Shown: one piece after another, positions 34,134 through 46,058 of the stretch
How positions within the stretch are numbered: the first letter of the stretch is position 1
Layout: each line of letters opens with the position of its first letter
NCBI GenBank assembly: GCA_958510875.1
Contig: OY294067.1
Span: 101,042,010-101,106,009, forward strand
DNA from: Endomychus coccineus
Taxonomy: Eukaryota > Arthropoda > Insecta > Coleoptera > Endomychidae
Direction: 5' to 3'
Length of the DNA: 64,000 nucleotides
The notes under the pieces: model-generated
What the model was told of the DNA's origin: nothing
Databases searched by the model: none
What the model saw: the letters and a program-made list of their open reading frames with translations, nothing else
Program-made: the position numbers and the translations under genes

Positions 34134-34555
34134 GATGTAATAATTCAACACAATAGTGCAAACCAATTGGAGGCGCTTATCTTTGTCGTACTCCTTTGTA
34201 TTTGCGGATGAATGTAATTCAAATATTGGATATAAGGAACATTTTCGATATTTTAGACTCAATAACAGATTAATCATCCTCCAATCGTACTTTAGAAACA
34301 GGGCAAACATTCTAAAGTTTAATGAAGTACAAATTTTGAATAATTAGAGTAGATGTTTCAAATTAAACACAGTACACAGTAGAATCAGTAGTACAGTAAA
34401 ATTTCAAACGATCAATTAGACTTGTACAGTACATCATTCTTTTCTATTGAATGATATACGGAATTGATTACTTTAGTTTACATATTCAGTTCGAATAGTG
34501 TTCTGTTTGTATCTGTCTTTGGACATTTTGTAGCATTTCAGACTAATACCACAAT
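34134..34555. other. AT-rich stretch, nothing recognised
   Basis: No gene supported. Confidence 0.45.
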
Positions 34556-36088
34556 AATCCAGGCAACGAACCAAAAAAAATATATATAGTAAGCTAGAAT
34601 TACAAAATTTTTTTTGCATTTTCTTCCTAATACCCCATAGATCATTCATGACTTTCAAGACCGCGGGGGTCGACCTTTCTACCTCCCCAAAACGGGGTTT
34701 CAACCCCTCAGAGGAGCATTCTTATAAAAACAATCCAAAAGTTTAGAAAATCAGTATGTTTCTTGGGTCGCTGACCACGATTCCGCAGTTAATTTTCTCT
34801 GAAAACTCCCTCCTGATGGGAAATTTGGAAAATATATATATAATATATAATTTATAATTTTGTTGCAAAAATGACCTCTAGTAAGTTTTTTGGGTCGTTG
34901 ATCATGAATCCGCTGTTATTTTTCCCAAAAAACTTTCTACAGATGGAAAATTCGGGAAATTTGAGATTTTCCTGAGACGGTTATGAATAATAAAGTATAA
35001 TTTTGTTGCAAAAATGACATCTATTGGATATTTTGAGTCGCTGATCACGATTACGCTGTTATTTTTCCCAAAAAGCTCTCTCCAGATGGAAAATTCTGGA
35101 AATATGAGATTTTCCTGAGACGGTTATGAATAATAAAGTATAATTTTGTTGCAAAAATGACATCTAGTAGATATTTTGAGTCGCTGATCACGATTCCGCT
35201 GTGATTTTTCCCAAAAAACTCTCTACAGATGTAAAATCCCGAATTTTTCATCTGCATGGAGTTTTCCGAGAAAACTAACAGCGGAATCGTGATCAGCTAC
35301 CCAAAAACATACTGGGGGTCATTTTTGTAACAAAATTGTATCCTGTTATTCATAACCGTCTCAGGAAAATCTCAAATTTCCCGAGTTTCCCATCTGGAGA
35401 GTTTTTTGGGAAAAATAACATCGGAATCGTGTTCAACTACCCAAGAAACCTACTAGATGTCATTTTTGCAACAAAATTATACTTTATTATTCATAACCGT
35501 CTCAGGAAAATCTCAAATTTCCCGAATTTTCCATCTGGAGAGACTTTTTTGGGAAAAATTACAGCGGAATCGTGATCAGCGACCCATAAAATCTACTAGA
35601 GGTAATTTTTGCAACAAAATTATTCTTTATTATTCACAAACGTCTCAGGAAAATCTCAAATTTCACGAATTTTCCATCTGGAGAGACTTTTTTGTGAAAA
35701 ATTACAGCGGAATCGTGATAAGCGACCCAAAAAATCTACTAGAGGTTATTTTTGCAACAAACTTATGAGTTATACATTGTATATAAATTTTCCAAATTTC
35801 CCATCTGGAGGGAGTTTTCCGAGAAAACTAACTGCGGAATCATGATCAGCGACTCAAAAAACATACTAGGGGTCACTTTCGGATCTTAATTCATTAATTT
35901 TGGACTGTTTTTATAAGAATGCACCTCTGAGGAGTTGAAACCCCGTTTTGAGGGGGTAGGACTTCCGCGGTCTTGATAGTCATGAATGATCTAAGGGGTA
36001 TTAGGAACAAAATGCAAAAAAAATTTTGAAATTCTAGCTTACTATATTTTTTTTATCATGGTATTTTTCCGTGCTTATTGCCTGGATT
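34556..36088. repeat. Foldback element built from inverted arrays of a 143-bp unit
   Basis: The outer ends AATCCAGGCAA (34556) and TTGCCTGGATT (ending 36088) are inverted. The arms share AGTAAGCTAGAATT, CATGACT...CCGCGG and AACCCCGTTTT...GAGG. Inside, the left arm has direct repeats spaced 143 bp (TTTTGTTGCAAAAATGAC at about 34858, 35001 and 35144). The right arm has inverted copies at 35321, 35462, 35605 and 35748 (spacing 141, 143, 143). Each unit contains a GATCACGATTCCGCTGTTA-like block and AAATTTGAGATTTTCCTGAG. No protein is encoded; open frames here are translations of the repeat. Confidence 0.85.
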
Positions 36089-38101
36089 ACAAGTGCTAAT
36101 AGAGTAATTTTAAAATATAGGGCAGAATGCAGAGTTGCAGAATAACTCCGAAACGATACGGTACGATTGTTTTTGTATAGTCTCGCATTATTCCGATTTT
36201 TGTACTCATTTTTGCTGTAGCTTTCAAACTTATTAAATACTTTTCTGTTTATCACGACTTCTTCATTGATGCGCAATTACATCAAAAAATTATACAACAG
36301 TGTTGTAACATTTTCGAAGCCTTGATAAAATAATACGTCTAGAGAACATGTTTATTAATTGGAATACATTATACAATTTGGGTTCAGCTAATCGTATCCA
36401 CAGTCTCCGTAATTCCATCGAGTCTCTGGAATTTGCAGGAATACCAGAAATATTCTTAATTGTGAGCACACCTCATTTATCAAACTTCAGGAGCTGTAAT
36501 GTCCAATTCATGACTGTATATTATGATGTTGAAATGTAAATCAATTAGATCATCACGTGCATTTTTAAGTCACCTTGGAAAAGATTGGATCAATTTGTGC
36601 TAGACTTTAAGCAGTTTAATCATTAGCTAATTTTTTGATGCAATTCTGTGGATATTGATGCAATATTTTTTGGAATAAACTGAATTTGTACACAATACAA
36701 AATCGCAATTTGATTTCGATCTCTAGATTACGTAAGGGTGTTCGGGTTCTCAGATTAAATGTCAGTCAGGGAATATCGTCTCTTACACTTTAAAGGTCCA
36801 GTGAATTGATTTCACTTTCGAATTTTTAACTTTTAGATGAATTGGACTCAAATTTTAGAGAGAAATGGAAAAAGTTTTTATATTATTAGGGAGCTATATT
36901 TTTTATATTTCTGAATTAGTAGGTCTTCTCTGTCTCGTTAGCTAGACGTTCTCACTTATGGATATTAAAACGAGCATTAAATCACAATAAAATTTATTAT
37001 TTTACGATACATATTGAAATCTTTAATATTATATTCATGTACATATATACAAAAAAAGCCAGATGTGTATAGAATCTATAAGATCAATATAGAGTAAAAT
37101 CTACCGTACATTTTTTAAACTCTTCTCAAACATTCTTCGACGGGAGTAAATGAGAAGATTTCCATTTAAACTCGGACAAGTACCTAAGCAAGCATAAATA
37201 CGTGAACTTATTTTCTCATCTTGAACCTCATTCCTGAGACGCCAGGAATAACATTTAACTCTCTTCTATCTGAAACCAATAGAAATTATCAATAGTAAAC
37301 AAACCGTTACATCGTAATGAACTCATTCTGTCTTAAAACTAGAACCTTTATTATTGTATCGCAGAACAGTTATGATATTAAAATTTTATCAATGACAAGT
37401 CATAATTAGGATAAATTGTATCATGATATGAATAGATATGTTGTGTATTAATGTTATCTGAGGTCAAGTTCATTTATTTCATATGTATGTAGAAACTGAA
37501 CTCTGAAGATAGGAGAGTTACACATAATGATGAAATGTACAAATAGAATCTCCTGATCATAACTGAACTTTAGTTATTGAGTTAGCCATGATAATGACTA
37601 TTAATAACTATTTTCATCTAACATCAAGTCATTGCACATTTGAACTTAGGTAATACCTACTGTCCGAATCCCTGGATCAATGTGAACTAATTGGCTGATG
37701 TTTGTGTTATGTCTATATCATAATCAATTATTTCAGTCATCATAATTGCAACATTAGTTGTCAGTAATTATGGCGCAAAATACTCAACTATCTCCGAATA
37801 AAAACTCTTCCGAACTGCCATCTGATGATTTAAAGTCTGTATATCTACTAGTAAGACAATTTCAATAATATGCAATTCATGGAATATTACATAGTTATGT
37901 TTGGTTAAGGGAATACAATTATAAATGGTGAAATTTTGTACTTGCCGTTGACTGCACCAAGCATTTGGTAATTTTATTTGATGTGATTAAATATTTTATT
38001 CGACACTAATAAATTATTTCCATTCTCCTCCCAAGAATTCGATTTAATTTTGATATCAACTCATTTGAAAACCTTTCTCATACTTTCAATATCTGAACAT
38101 G
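36089..38101. other. 2-kb AT-rich stretch, nothing recognised
   Basis: No gene, RNA or long repeat could be supported. Confidence 0.45.
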
Positions 38102-39154
38102 TACGGGTGAAACAAATTGGATGTCCTTATAGGACATCACTATTAATATTCGCATATGAATTTTGACTCGTGTCATTTCTACAGGCGCTGTTGCAAGATA
38201 CTCGATTTTTCAGGATTTCAACATTAGCCTCGTTGTGTTGGAGCTATCGCTATGTAAGTAAAACATTATATGGGCTATTCTTTCGTGCAATCCATTGGTG
38301 TAGGTAGAATTTGTAGCGCTTTCCATTTTCAAGTTGACAAAAACATGTATTATACTAAATAGAAATAGATGGGTCTGACATTTATTTTTTTCCGTCTATT
38401 TTCTATTGTTGGCGAATTATTAATTTTTCAGACCTGTCCCTTCTGGACTATTTTCTGTGGGGTCATCTCAAGGACAAAATTTATTTAAATGTTAGCAGGA
38501 GTATTGAATTAATGCAAAATTTTGTAAGCAATTCGAAGAATTTCAAATGTACATGAACGGGTTTGCAAAAACGTTGTCAAATATGCATACAACAAAACGA
38601 AAATCAGTTTAAGCATTACTAACAGTTTTTTGTGTGCCATGTTGTTTGGGTGTTCGTTCTGTTAGATTTTGTAGATGTTCATAGTTTTAAAATATTTATC
38701 TAATTCAGTAATTTTTAATTTGCAAAATAATTAATAAATAGTTATTTCGTCCTTTTCCTTTCTATCCTATTCAGATATTACTTGACTATTATACGGAAAA
38801 ATTAATAATTTGCTAAAAATCGAAAAAAAAAGTGATGTCAGATACATCATATTATATATTGTTGAAATCAACATAAAATCCTCTTTTCAACGAAACCACA
38901 GCCAAAAAGCGCTGAAAAAATTATGTCTACGCCAATGGACAATGGCGATAGTTTCAATATTAAACATGTTACGAGGAGTTTGTCCTGAAAAATCGAGTAT
39001 TTGGCAACAGCGCCTAAGCAAATGACAAGAGTCAAAATTCATAGACACTCTCAAATTTGTCTCAAAAAAGAGATCGAGGATGCGCGCTAGCTTTTTTCTA
39101 GCGCGAATATTGATGGAGATATCCTATAAAACATCCAATTTGGTTCACCCTGTA
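38102..39154 (+). mobile_element. Tc1/mariner-type relic
   Basis: The left end GTACGGGTGAAACAAATTGGATGT and the right end ACATCCAATTTGGTTCACCC-TGTAC are inverted repeats next to TA. Further paired blocks lie inside (GGCGCTGTTGCAAGATACTCGA near 38192 against TCGAGTATTTGGCAACAGCGCC near 38993). The arms are about 180 bp. The interior holds a transposase fragment. Confidence 0.7.
38425..38550 (+). pseudogene. Mariner transposase C-terminal fragment
   Basis: Translation gives DLSLLDYFLWGHLKDKIY followed by SRSIELMQNFV, matching the SPDLTPLDFFLWG...KVY region around the third catalytic acidic residue of mariner-type transposases. Everything upstream is gone. Confidence 0.65.
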
Positions 39155-39649
39155 CACATTAACACTACTAGACGAAACTAGAAGCTGGATATATTTCATT
39201 AAATCTTCTACAAGTGCGACTAAAAATTTGATTACATTGTATATGTTGAATGAGTAAATTCAATAACTCGTTTCCATAGACATCTCGAAAAACATCAAAG
39301 CAGTTGTTCTAATTGAGGTTCTTGATTCTTAATAGGAATGAACGTTTACCTAAGAACCTCAAATCCAAGAATGAATACCGAATACATGTATTATTTATAC
39401 AATGTATGTAAAACATGTATATCTTGAATTTTATATATAAACACGAGGCAAACAATGGGTTATGTTAAGAATATTTTGATTTTCGGAAAGCCGCTTCGTC
39501 TCGAAGATACCTATGCAAGTTTTTCCATAATGATCATTCATTATTGCATGGATATTACATCTCAAGCTTCTTAATCTATAAGAACTGCCGGAAATTATCT
39601 CTAGTTAGGATCCTGAATCCAATCTTCTCCTCATTGCCTTGCTTTTTTA
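39155..39649. other. Unannotated stretch
   Basis: No gene supported between the mariner relic and the Jockey-like relic. Confidence 0.4.
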
Positions 39650-40985
39650 TATTTTGACTACACGAGAGGGGAACCTATAATGTTCGGAGAACATCATTCG
39701 AGGCAGCGGTGGAATGGTATCAGAGAATAGGCATTGGAATGCTTGAAAGTATGGGGGTTATAGGCATAAGGAGAGACCAAAGAGTACCACAACCTCGTTT
39801 TTAGATGAGAACATGAAGTTTGGTAAGAAAAGTTTACCACGTGTCAAACTTGCCAATGAAGGAGCGATAAGCTTGAGCTGATCTAGTCCACCTACATAGA
39901 ATCTCTCGTGGTGGAATAACAGACGGAACTCCTGCATATACAAAAAAGGGAGATCACTCACCTTTCTACGACGTTCTAGAGAGGTCGATGAATTCGTACA
40001 TGTCGAATAGTTCTCTTCTTAATAGAATCGATAAGAGCTCCAGTAAATGATTGGTAGCTGAACAAACAGTTTTCCAAGACTGGTGGAATCAGTACTTAGT
40101 AGATTATAAGAAGCTGCTGAGATGTAAAGTAGTTGTTGGCAATAAATAGAAGACCAAGTTTTTGTGAAGCAGATTTCGCATTTGACCTCACATAATATCC
40201 AAAAAACCATGGATTTTGAGGACTTCATATGAATAGTTGTATTTGACAGGCTCATATTAGGGAATGTGGAACCATCTTCCTGGAGAAAACATGAGCTTGA
40301 GTTTTGGTTACATTAAACTCTACTAGAATATCACATCCTCATTCCAAAATGGTAACCAGATCTTCATTAAATGCGTCGACCTGTCTCTGTCTCACTCCTC
40401 TGCCTTTATTGAATGATATAGGGCAACAGATTGTTGATATGGAGCAGGAACAAATTTGGTGCCAAGACTGGTGCCTGTGGAACACCAGAGTTATTGTGAA
40501 TAGTTTCAAAGATGACTCCGTCAACCACCACATGTGGGAAATCTCCAGGAAGTTGAAGCGGCAAACCATATAGCTGAAGATTCCCAAGAAGGCTTTGGTG
40601 CCAGACTCTGACAAATTCTTTCAAGATATCCAATGTCACAGCTAGATATCACCCATATTTTTCAATAGATGTGTTACATAGGCAAGCAGGTCTCCTGTTG
40701 ATCTCTGCTGACGAAAGCCATATTGCCGGTCATACCCGATTTTGGAGCTCTCTAGGTATTGAATGATTCAAATATTGATCCCTTCCTCCATGACTTTAGA
40801 GATCATGGATAATAATGCAATGGGTCTGGAAAAATAAGGAAGATTCTTCTTTCCTTTTTCTGAAATTGGTTGTACTCTAGCTGTCTTCCAGCTGGGAGGA
40901 AACACACCAAGTTGGTATGAAAGTGTGAAGAACTCTTCAAAGACACCTGGGTCGTTTCTTATTGAACTACTTCCACCAATTATCA
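39650..40985 (-). pseudogene. Jockey-superfamily non-LTR reverse transcriptase relic
   Basis: Reading leftwards from 40985: FEEFFTLSYQLGVFPPSWKT, RVQPISEKGKK, RPIALLSMISKVMEEGIN, QYLESSKIGYDRQYGFR and TGDLLAYVTH. Next come VWHQSLLGNLQLYGLPLQL, VVVDGVIFETIHNNSGVPQA and LAPNLFLLHINNLLP, the RT fingers and palm up to just before the YxDD box, which is lost. Further left, in other frames, are TSLERRRKVSDLPFLYM and EFRLLFHHERFYVGG, the C-terminal tail typical of Jockey-like ORF2. The N-terminal endonuclease is absent, so this is a 5'-truncated, multiply broken copy. Confidence 0.78.
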
Positions 40986-41125
40986 GATTTAAAATCCGAG
41001 GGTTGTAATCGGGGGATCGAGCTGGCCATAAGTGCGGTTCACCTGGATCCTAGATTATTAACTCCATATGTTTACTGTCACAAGCACACTGAAATGCGTT
41101 GGTGGACCATCGTGTATAACACAGT
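40986..41125 (-). pseudogene. Mariner-superfamily transposase fragment
   Basis: On the minus strand, HDGPPTHFSV (near 41115) and, in another frame, PHLWPARSPDYNP (near 41040) are the second and third catalytic Asp blocks of the same transposase class as at 46059-47135. Only about 140 bp survive, directly abutting the Jockey-like relic. Confidence 0.65.
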
Positions 41126-41543
41126 CAGCAAATGTTAGTATTTGCACCAAAGTTTCAATAATGATATATGAGGTAGTTCAAGAATAGTCAAGGAATTACT
41201 GTACTGATTCGTAACTAAATGCATGACTTGCATTCTATGTTACTCCATTACTCCTACACCTGGATATCGATAGGAAGGTATTTTGGAGGGTTTGGTGGAG
41301 GTTTGCTAGCCTGATGTGTTGAAAGTAGGTTATGTTTTTACAATTTTACAATTTTTGATTTTCGAACTTTAAATATTGCAGTTTCATTGATAATCCGTCG
41401 AAAGTACTTTCTCTGGTGAGAATTTTCTGACATTCTTACAATGGTATTTTGAAGATCATATAAAACATTAGAACCCATTATCGGTTCTGTGAAGAATCGA
41501 AATTGAATAATATTGTATGTGTTCCAAATGTTTCCATCCATTT
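41126..41543. other. Unannotated stretch
   Basis: No supported feature. Confidence 0.4.
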
Positions 41544-42486
41544 AGTCAAGTCAAATAGGTATTTCATTACGAAAATCGAACGATATGGACCGATTTTGAT
41601 GAAACAAAGTGCATTCGATTCGGGATGACGTCTAGAAAAAAGCTTACCGGTTAGTTTTTTGTGCAAATTTGTTATTATTTTTTTAACCGAAAAATTGACC
41701 AATTTCCAAAATTTCATCAAAACTAACCAGAAATCCTCAGTTAGGGGTTGTGGAGGATGTTTTTTTATGTAAAATGTTTAAAATTTTGTTAAAAGGGGGT
41801 CGTTACTAATTTAAATCAAAAACAAAATCGAATTCTAATTTTTTAATTTTTTAATTTGAAATAAATTCCCGGTCATCTAAAATTTTTTTCTATCTTCTCT
41901 ACTCAGTCTTTTTATATTCCACACAGCATCTTTCACATATACTATGGACACTTATGTAATAAAAACCGAGTAGCAGGTAGGTATTTTTCTTAAACTATGG
42001 AGTCTACACTATACTATAACACAGCATCTATCATATAATAAGATCTCTATGGCATCCACCACTTCATAGAGCAGCTGTTTATCTAAACCGGTCCTCCCTC
42101 TCATCCCCCCAAAATAAAGACGCGGCAACGTATACGTGGACCACGCTGCTATTGATAAATGATCACCACGTGTCACTTACTGTTGGATGCTGCTGTTGTT
42201 CAGATTAGTAAAATTTCTCATTCGTTTTATGTGAAAACTATTTTGTTGTGGTTCAGTGAATATTATCAGAAATTAATAATTCAAAAACATATTGTTCAAT
42301 AAATAAAACATTGCTTTAATAAAGCATTCACGCTGCAAATTAATAAAAGTATTTTTCGGTTAAAAACATAACAACAAATTTGCGCAAAAAACATCCCGAA
42401 TCGAATGCACTTTGTTTCATCAAAATCGGTCCATATCGTTCAATTTTCGTAAGTCGGCCTGTTTTAATACCTATTTGACTCGACTA
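41544..42486. repeat. Foldback element with conserved 60-bp inner arm
   Basis: AGTCAAGTCAAATAGGTAT (41544) is mirrored by ATACCTATTTGACTCGACT (ending 42486). An inner block of about 60 bp (GATATGGACCGATTTTGATG, then AAACAAAGTGCATTCGATTC at 41580-41626) has a near-identical complement at 42395-42445. The block TTTTTTAACCGAAAAAT near 41679 pairs with ATTTTTCGGTTAAAAA near 42350. The centre is low-complexity, with no protein. Confidence 0.75.
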
Positions 42487-44331
42487 ATTATATTATAAGA
42501 CATGTATGGTTATAGGTATGAGACATATATAGGATCAAGTACGTCCTGAAGATTGTGCTTGGTTTAATATTTGATTAAATAACTGATTAATTGATTATTG
42601 TCTCATCAAGTTTTGCTTATTCTGAACTGGTACGCATTTTCACCTCTTATTTTTCCATTCTTGGTTAGATCCCGAATATAACTTTGACGGACGAGTATAT
42701 TATTAATTTTCCGCTAACTCAAATGGCTGATGCGGTTTATAAAAATTAAAATAAATGAAATACATTACATTTTTGGGATTATTAACTATTCATTTCCAGA
42801 AACTTGGATCTGATACTCCCTTTGAGCGTATGTTTGCTAATTATTGCAAAAATTTTTTTTAAAGAATTATTCATAAAAAAATTGAGTTATAACGGTCAAC
42901 AAAACCGTTGATTGTTGAAGTTTGATCATAATCATTGAACATTTGTGGTAGTTGATATTTTTAAAATCTGATATCACTCATTGTTTTGCTGAGACATTAT
43001 TAAACAGCGATTGTATCTGAATCAGTCAGTTCTATACTGGTCATGCTGGAATTAATTATAATAAGATTTACAGAGAATTTATTTTTGGTATTAATTTTTT
43101 AATTTCTAGTTTCAATTAAGATTTTCACCTATTCAACAATGAGCAATAATTGCCGTTCCATTTCAGAACAGTTCCTTTTCATAAATTGTATACGCAATTT
43201 TTCTTTACCCTAAAAATCATGTAGAATGCCGGGATATTTGCAATTTGCAGTTATTTGTAACTTTCCGGAATCTTTTGGATAAACTATAGCGCAGAATATT
43301 GAATTGATTTTGATACAAAATGTTAGTGAGAATTTTGAGGTTATGATTATTGCTATTAAGGTTCTCTCTGGAACGAATTGGCACAATTAACTTGAGAATA
43401 ATTCAATTCTTATAGTTTTGGGAAACCCGCATTACCTATTATAAAAAACAGATTATTTCATTACAATTTACTTGAACGTTTCAATCACTCGTTAGAAATT
43501 GAGCAGTGAAGTGATTCAGGTATTCAATTGGAAATGGTGTTGACAAGTCTTTGAAATACCGTGTTAGTTAATATTTTGAAGGACATTATTGTTTTCCCCC
43601 ATTAGGTCTGAACATGCAGGATTATTACTATTACCTTACGAGAAATTTAAGAGATGATGTGGGTTGTTTCACTTTCTGATTCTTGCATCCGGCATCTTAC
43701 GTTTATTGGAAAAGTCATGTTTCGTTGTTGTTGTGCTACCCTGCGTGAAGAGATTCTGATGTTTTAGTTTCTTCTTGGTTTTGTTGAAGTCGGGATGGAA
43801 AAATTTGTCTATAACTTGTCGAATGGTGGAATGTTTACGCATAAATGGATTTGTATACATCTCGAAAGGAACGGCGTATCAGAGCTTTCAAGAAAGACAA
43901 AGAAGTAAAGAACGTACACTGCTGAGTTTCGCCGGCGATAACAGTGTAGGGTGTAGTAGAGGGACGCGCGCTACGCATGTAATATAACGAGTGTGATCGA
44001 TAAACTACGACGGGCTGTTGCAATGCAACTAACTGAAATTAATCAATTAATGTCGAGTCAAGCCAGAAATAATTATTTGCGTCTATGTCTAATGTCACAT
44101 TAACTAGATAACCAAACTAGGATACAAGCTATAGGCTGTACCGTTGTTGAGCCACAATTATCAAGATATACAAGTAGTAGAAATTTTTATTTTATAAAAG
44201 GGGAAGGGAAATGGCTAAGATAAATATTTAAAATTATTTGAAAAATTGATTCTTGTAACAATATCCTTTATAAAATTTGCTACTAAATTGATATCTTCTG
44301 ATAATCGTACAGCATTCAGTAGATAGATATA
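42487..44331. other. Unannotated stretch, 1.8 kb
   Basis: No gene, RNA or repeat arm supported. A slightly GC-richer patch at 43930-43990 has no motif. Confidence 0.4.
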
Positions 44332-45027
44332 CAGGGTGTAAATAAATAATTGCGAAAACATTCAGCGGGTGATTCCTTGTTGAAAAATAAGGTGGGCCTT
44401 TCATATAAAAAAAATCATTCGACCCCTCATGTTAAGATACAGCCCTTTGAATGGGGCGCCAAAAAGGTTGTTTTTTATCTTTATCTTCTAAATCCAAAAA
44501 GTTACAAAGATAAAATTAAGCACACATCATTTGCTATCAAGAAGGCATCCAATAACTGAGTTGCTAGTTTTCCACTATGTTTATAAGGGGTAGAAATAAC
44601 CACCCCTTAAACTTGTTTTTCACTAAACTTTTTCTCTTATGTGTATATTACCCATTAAAATTTGTGTTTTATGATATTCTGCATTGTATGATATTCTATT
44701 TCTTTTGTTCCATATTATTACTTGGAACATTCCTAAGCGCTTGGTAGAGGGTGTACGGAAGCGATGTTCAAGATTTCCTCAGAATTTTTGAACATTAACT
44801 TCCACCTCATTACAAAATCTCCAAGAAATTCTTATAAATTTTTTTTGAAAATCGCACATTTGCACTTGAATCATAATTGATGTTTCATCTAAGTGTACAC
44901 CGATCTTCCAGGGTGATTTTGCCTTTGATTGAACTAAATTTCTAGGTAAATCCACGTGGTTCTGGATTCTCGATTGAGTTAGGTTGGTGAATTGTTGGTC
45001 AGAGTGCTTAGTTCTCATTGACATAAT

Positions 45028-45165
45028 TGTACCTCCTCTATAGGGAACAGTCACTCTCGGTGGCTAAAAGACAATATATAAGAAGAACCTTTTCATACTA
45101 ATAAATATTAATTGAAGAACACGGAATCATGTATTACTGCATCAGTAATAACAACGACTACTACA
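45028..45165 (+). repeat. Candidate Gypsy LTR
   Basis: 138 bp starting TGTACCTCC and ending CTACTACA, with TGTA/TACA ends, an ATATATAAG TATA-like box and AATAAA near 45101. It directly precedes a primer-binding site. Confidence 0.55.
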
Positions 45166-45167
45166 AT

Positions 45168-45185
45168 TGGTGACCCCGACGTGAT
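45168..45185 (+). promoter_or_regulatory. Primer-binding-site motif
   Basis: TGGTGACCCCGACGTGAT, two bases after the LTR end. I recognise this motif as recurrent after insect Gypsy LTRs; the tRNA is not assigned. Confidence 0.6.
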
Positions 45186-45309
45186 CCCTCACACATCGAA
45201 GCTGCTCAACGCAGCTTAGAACATAGCAGCTGAGACAGCCCAGCAATAGCATCTCAAACCAACACGTTAGTGCTCAACCACCTAATGCAGTTCATTTATT
45301 TTTCACTTT

Positions 45310-45560
45310 CTATCGCAAAAAGTTCAAGATAGAAACAGGTACTTTAAAATTACCAACATTTTGGTCAAAAACACCAGATGCTTGGTTCATTCAACCAGTA
45401 ATACAAATTTCCTTTCAAAAATTACTGGTGAACTTAAAAAATATCAGTATGAGACAATTATTACATTCGTTTTGTATATTCTACAAAATTCTCTTACCAA
45501 TAATCCATATCATAGACATATCCACCGTCTATGAGAGTTGATTTAGACTCTTCCGATAAA
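45310..45560 (+). pseudogene. Gypsy Gag N-terminal relic
   Basis: Translation gives TLKLPTFWSKTPDAWFIQP, then a worn stretch in which a DLL.NP.Y motif has become ILLPIIHI. This is the capsid start common in insect Gypsy elements with this primer-binding site. It breaks down within 80 codons. Confidence 0.6.
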
Positions 45561-46058
45561 ACTGACATTAGGGAACAAATTGCTATCGCTGGAAAGGCTT
45601 GGGACTTTTCTCTTCTCAAACATCAAATACTAATATTTCCACACTTGGTAAAATTGAACACATATTACTTTGTTTTTCATCACCTATATTATAGAAACAC
45701 TAACGTGACATATAGAGTGTTATTTTCCAAAGAATACTAATGTATGAATAAACATGAAGGAAATAAAATTCGGTATTTTTTCAGGTAGCTTGTTTTATTC
45801 TGAACAAAAAAGGTCTCTTGTAATTTTTTCGAAAAATTGAAGATTTCTGAGAAAAAAATAATTTACTTACAAGTACACGATTCTCATAGTGCGGAATTTT
45901 AATTAAACTTTGATTTACCTAGTAGGCGGCTGTCATGTTGACATATTTTGTTAAGACAAATAAATTATTTTTAGTATGTGTAATAATAAGTTAAAATCAT
46001 TGTTAATTGTCTTACACTGTTATCATTTTGAGGCCCTGTTGTAAAGAATTTCAGTAAA

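Larger units (their letters stand above)
44664..45764 (+). mobile_element. Nested insertion in the left inverted repeat (LTR plus gag fragment)
   Basis: About 1.1 kb absent from the right arm, with AAAATT at both junctions. Contains an LTR-like sequence, a primer-binding-site motif and a broken Gypsy gag. The part left of the LTR (44690-45027) is unrecognised. Confidence 0.65.

Noticed and set aside
34858..35748. CRISPR-like regular repeats
   Set aside because: Units are 143 bp, contiguous and inverted between arms inside a eukaryotic foldback; no spacers.
35336..35845. Overlapping open frames of 78-103 codons with repeated peptides
   Set aside because: They are translations of the 143-bp unit in the foldback and differ only by repeat phase.
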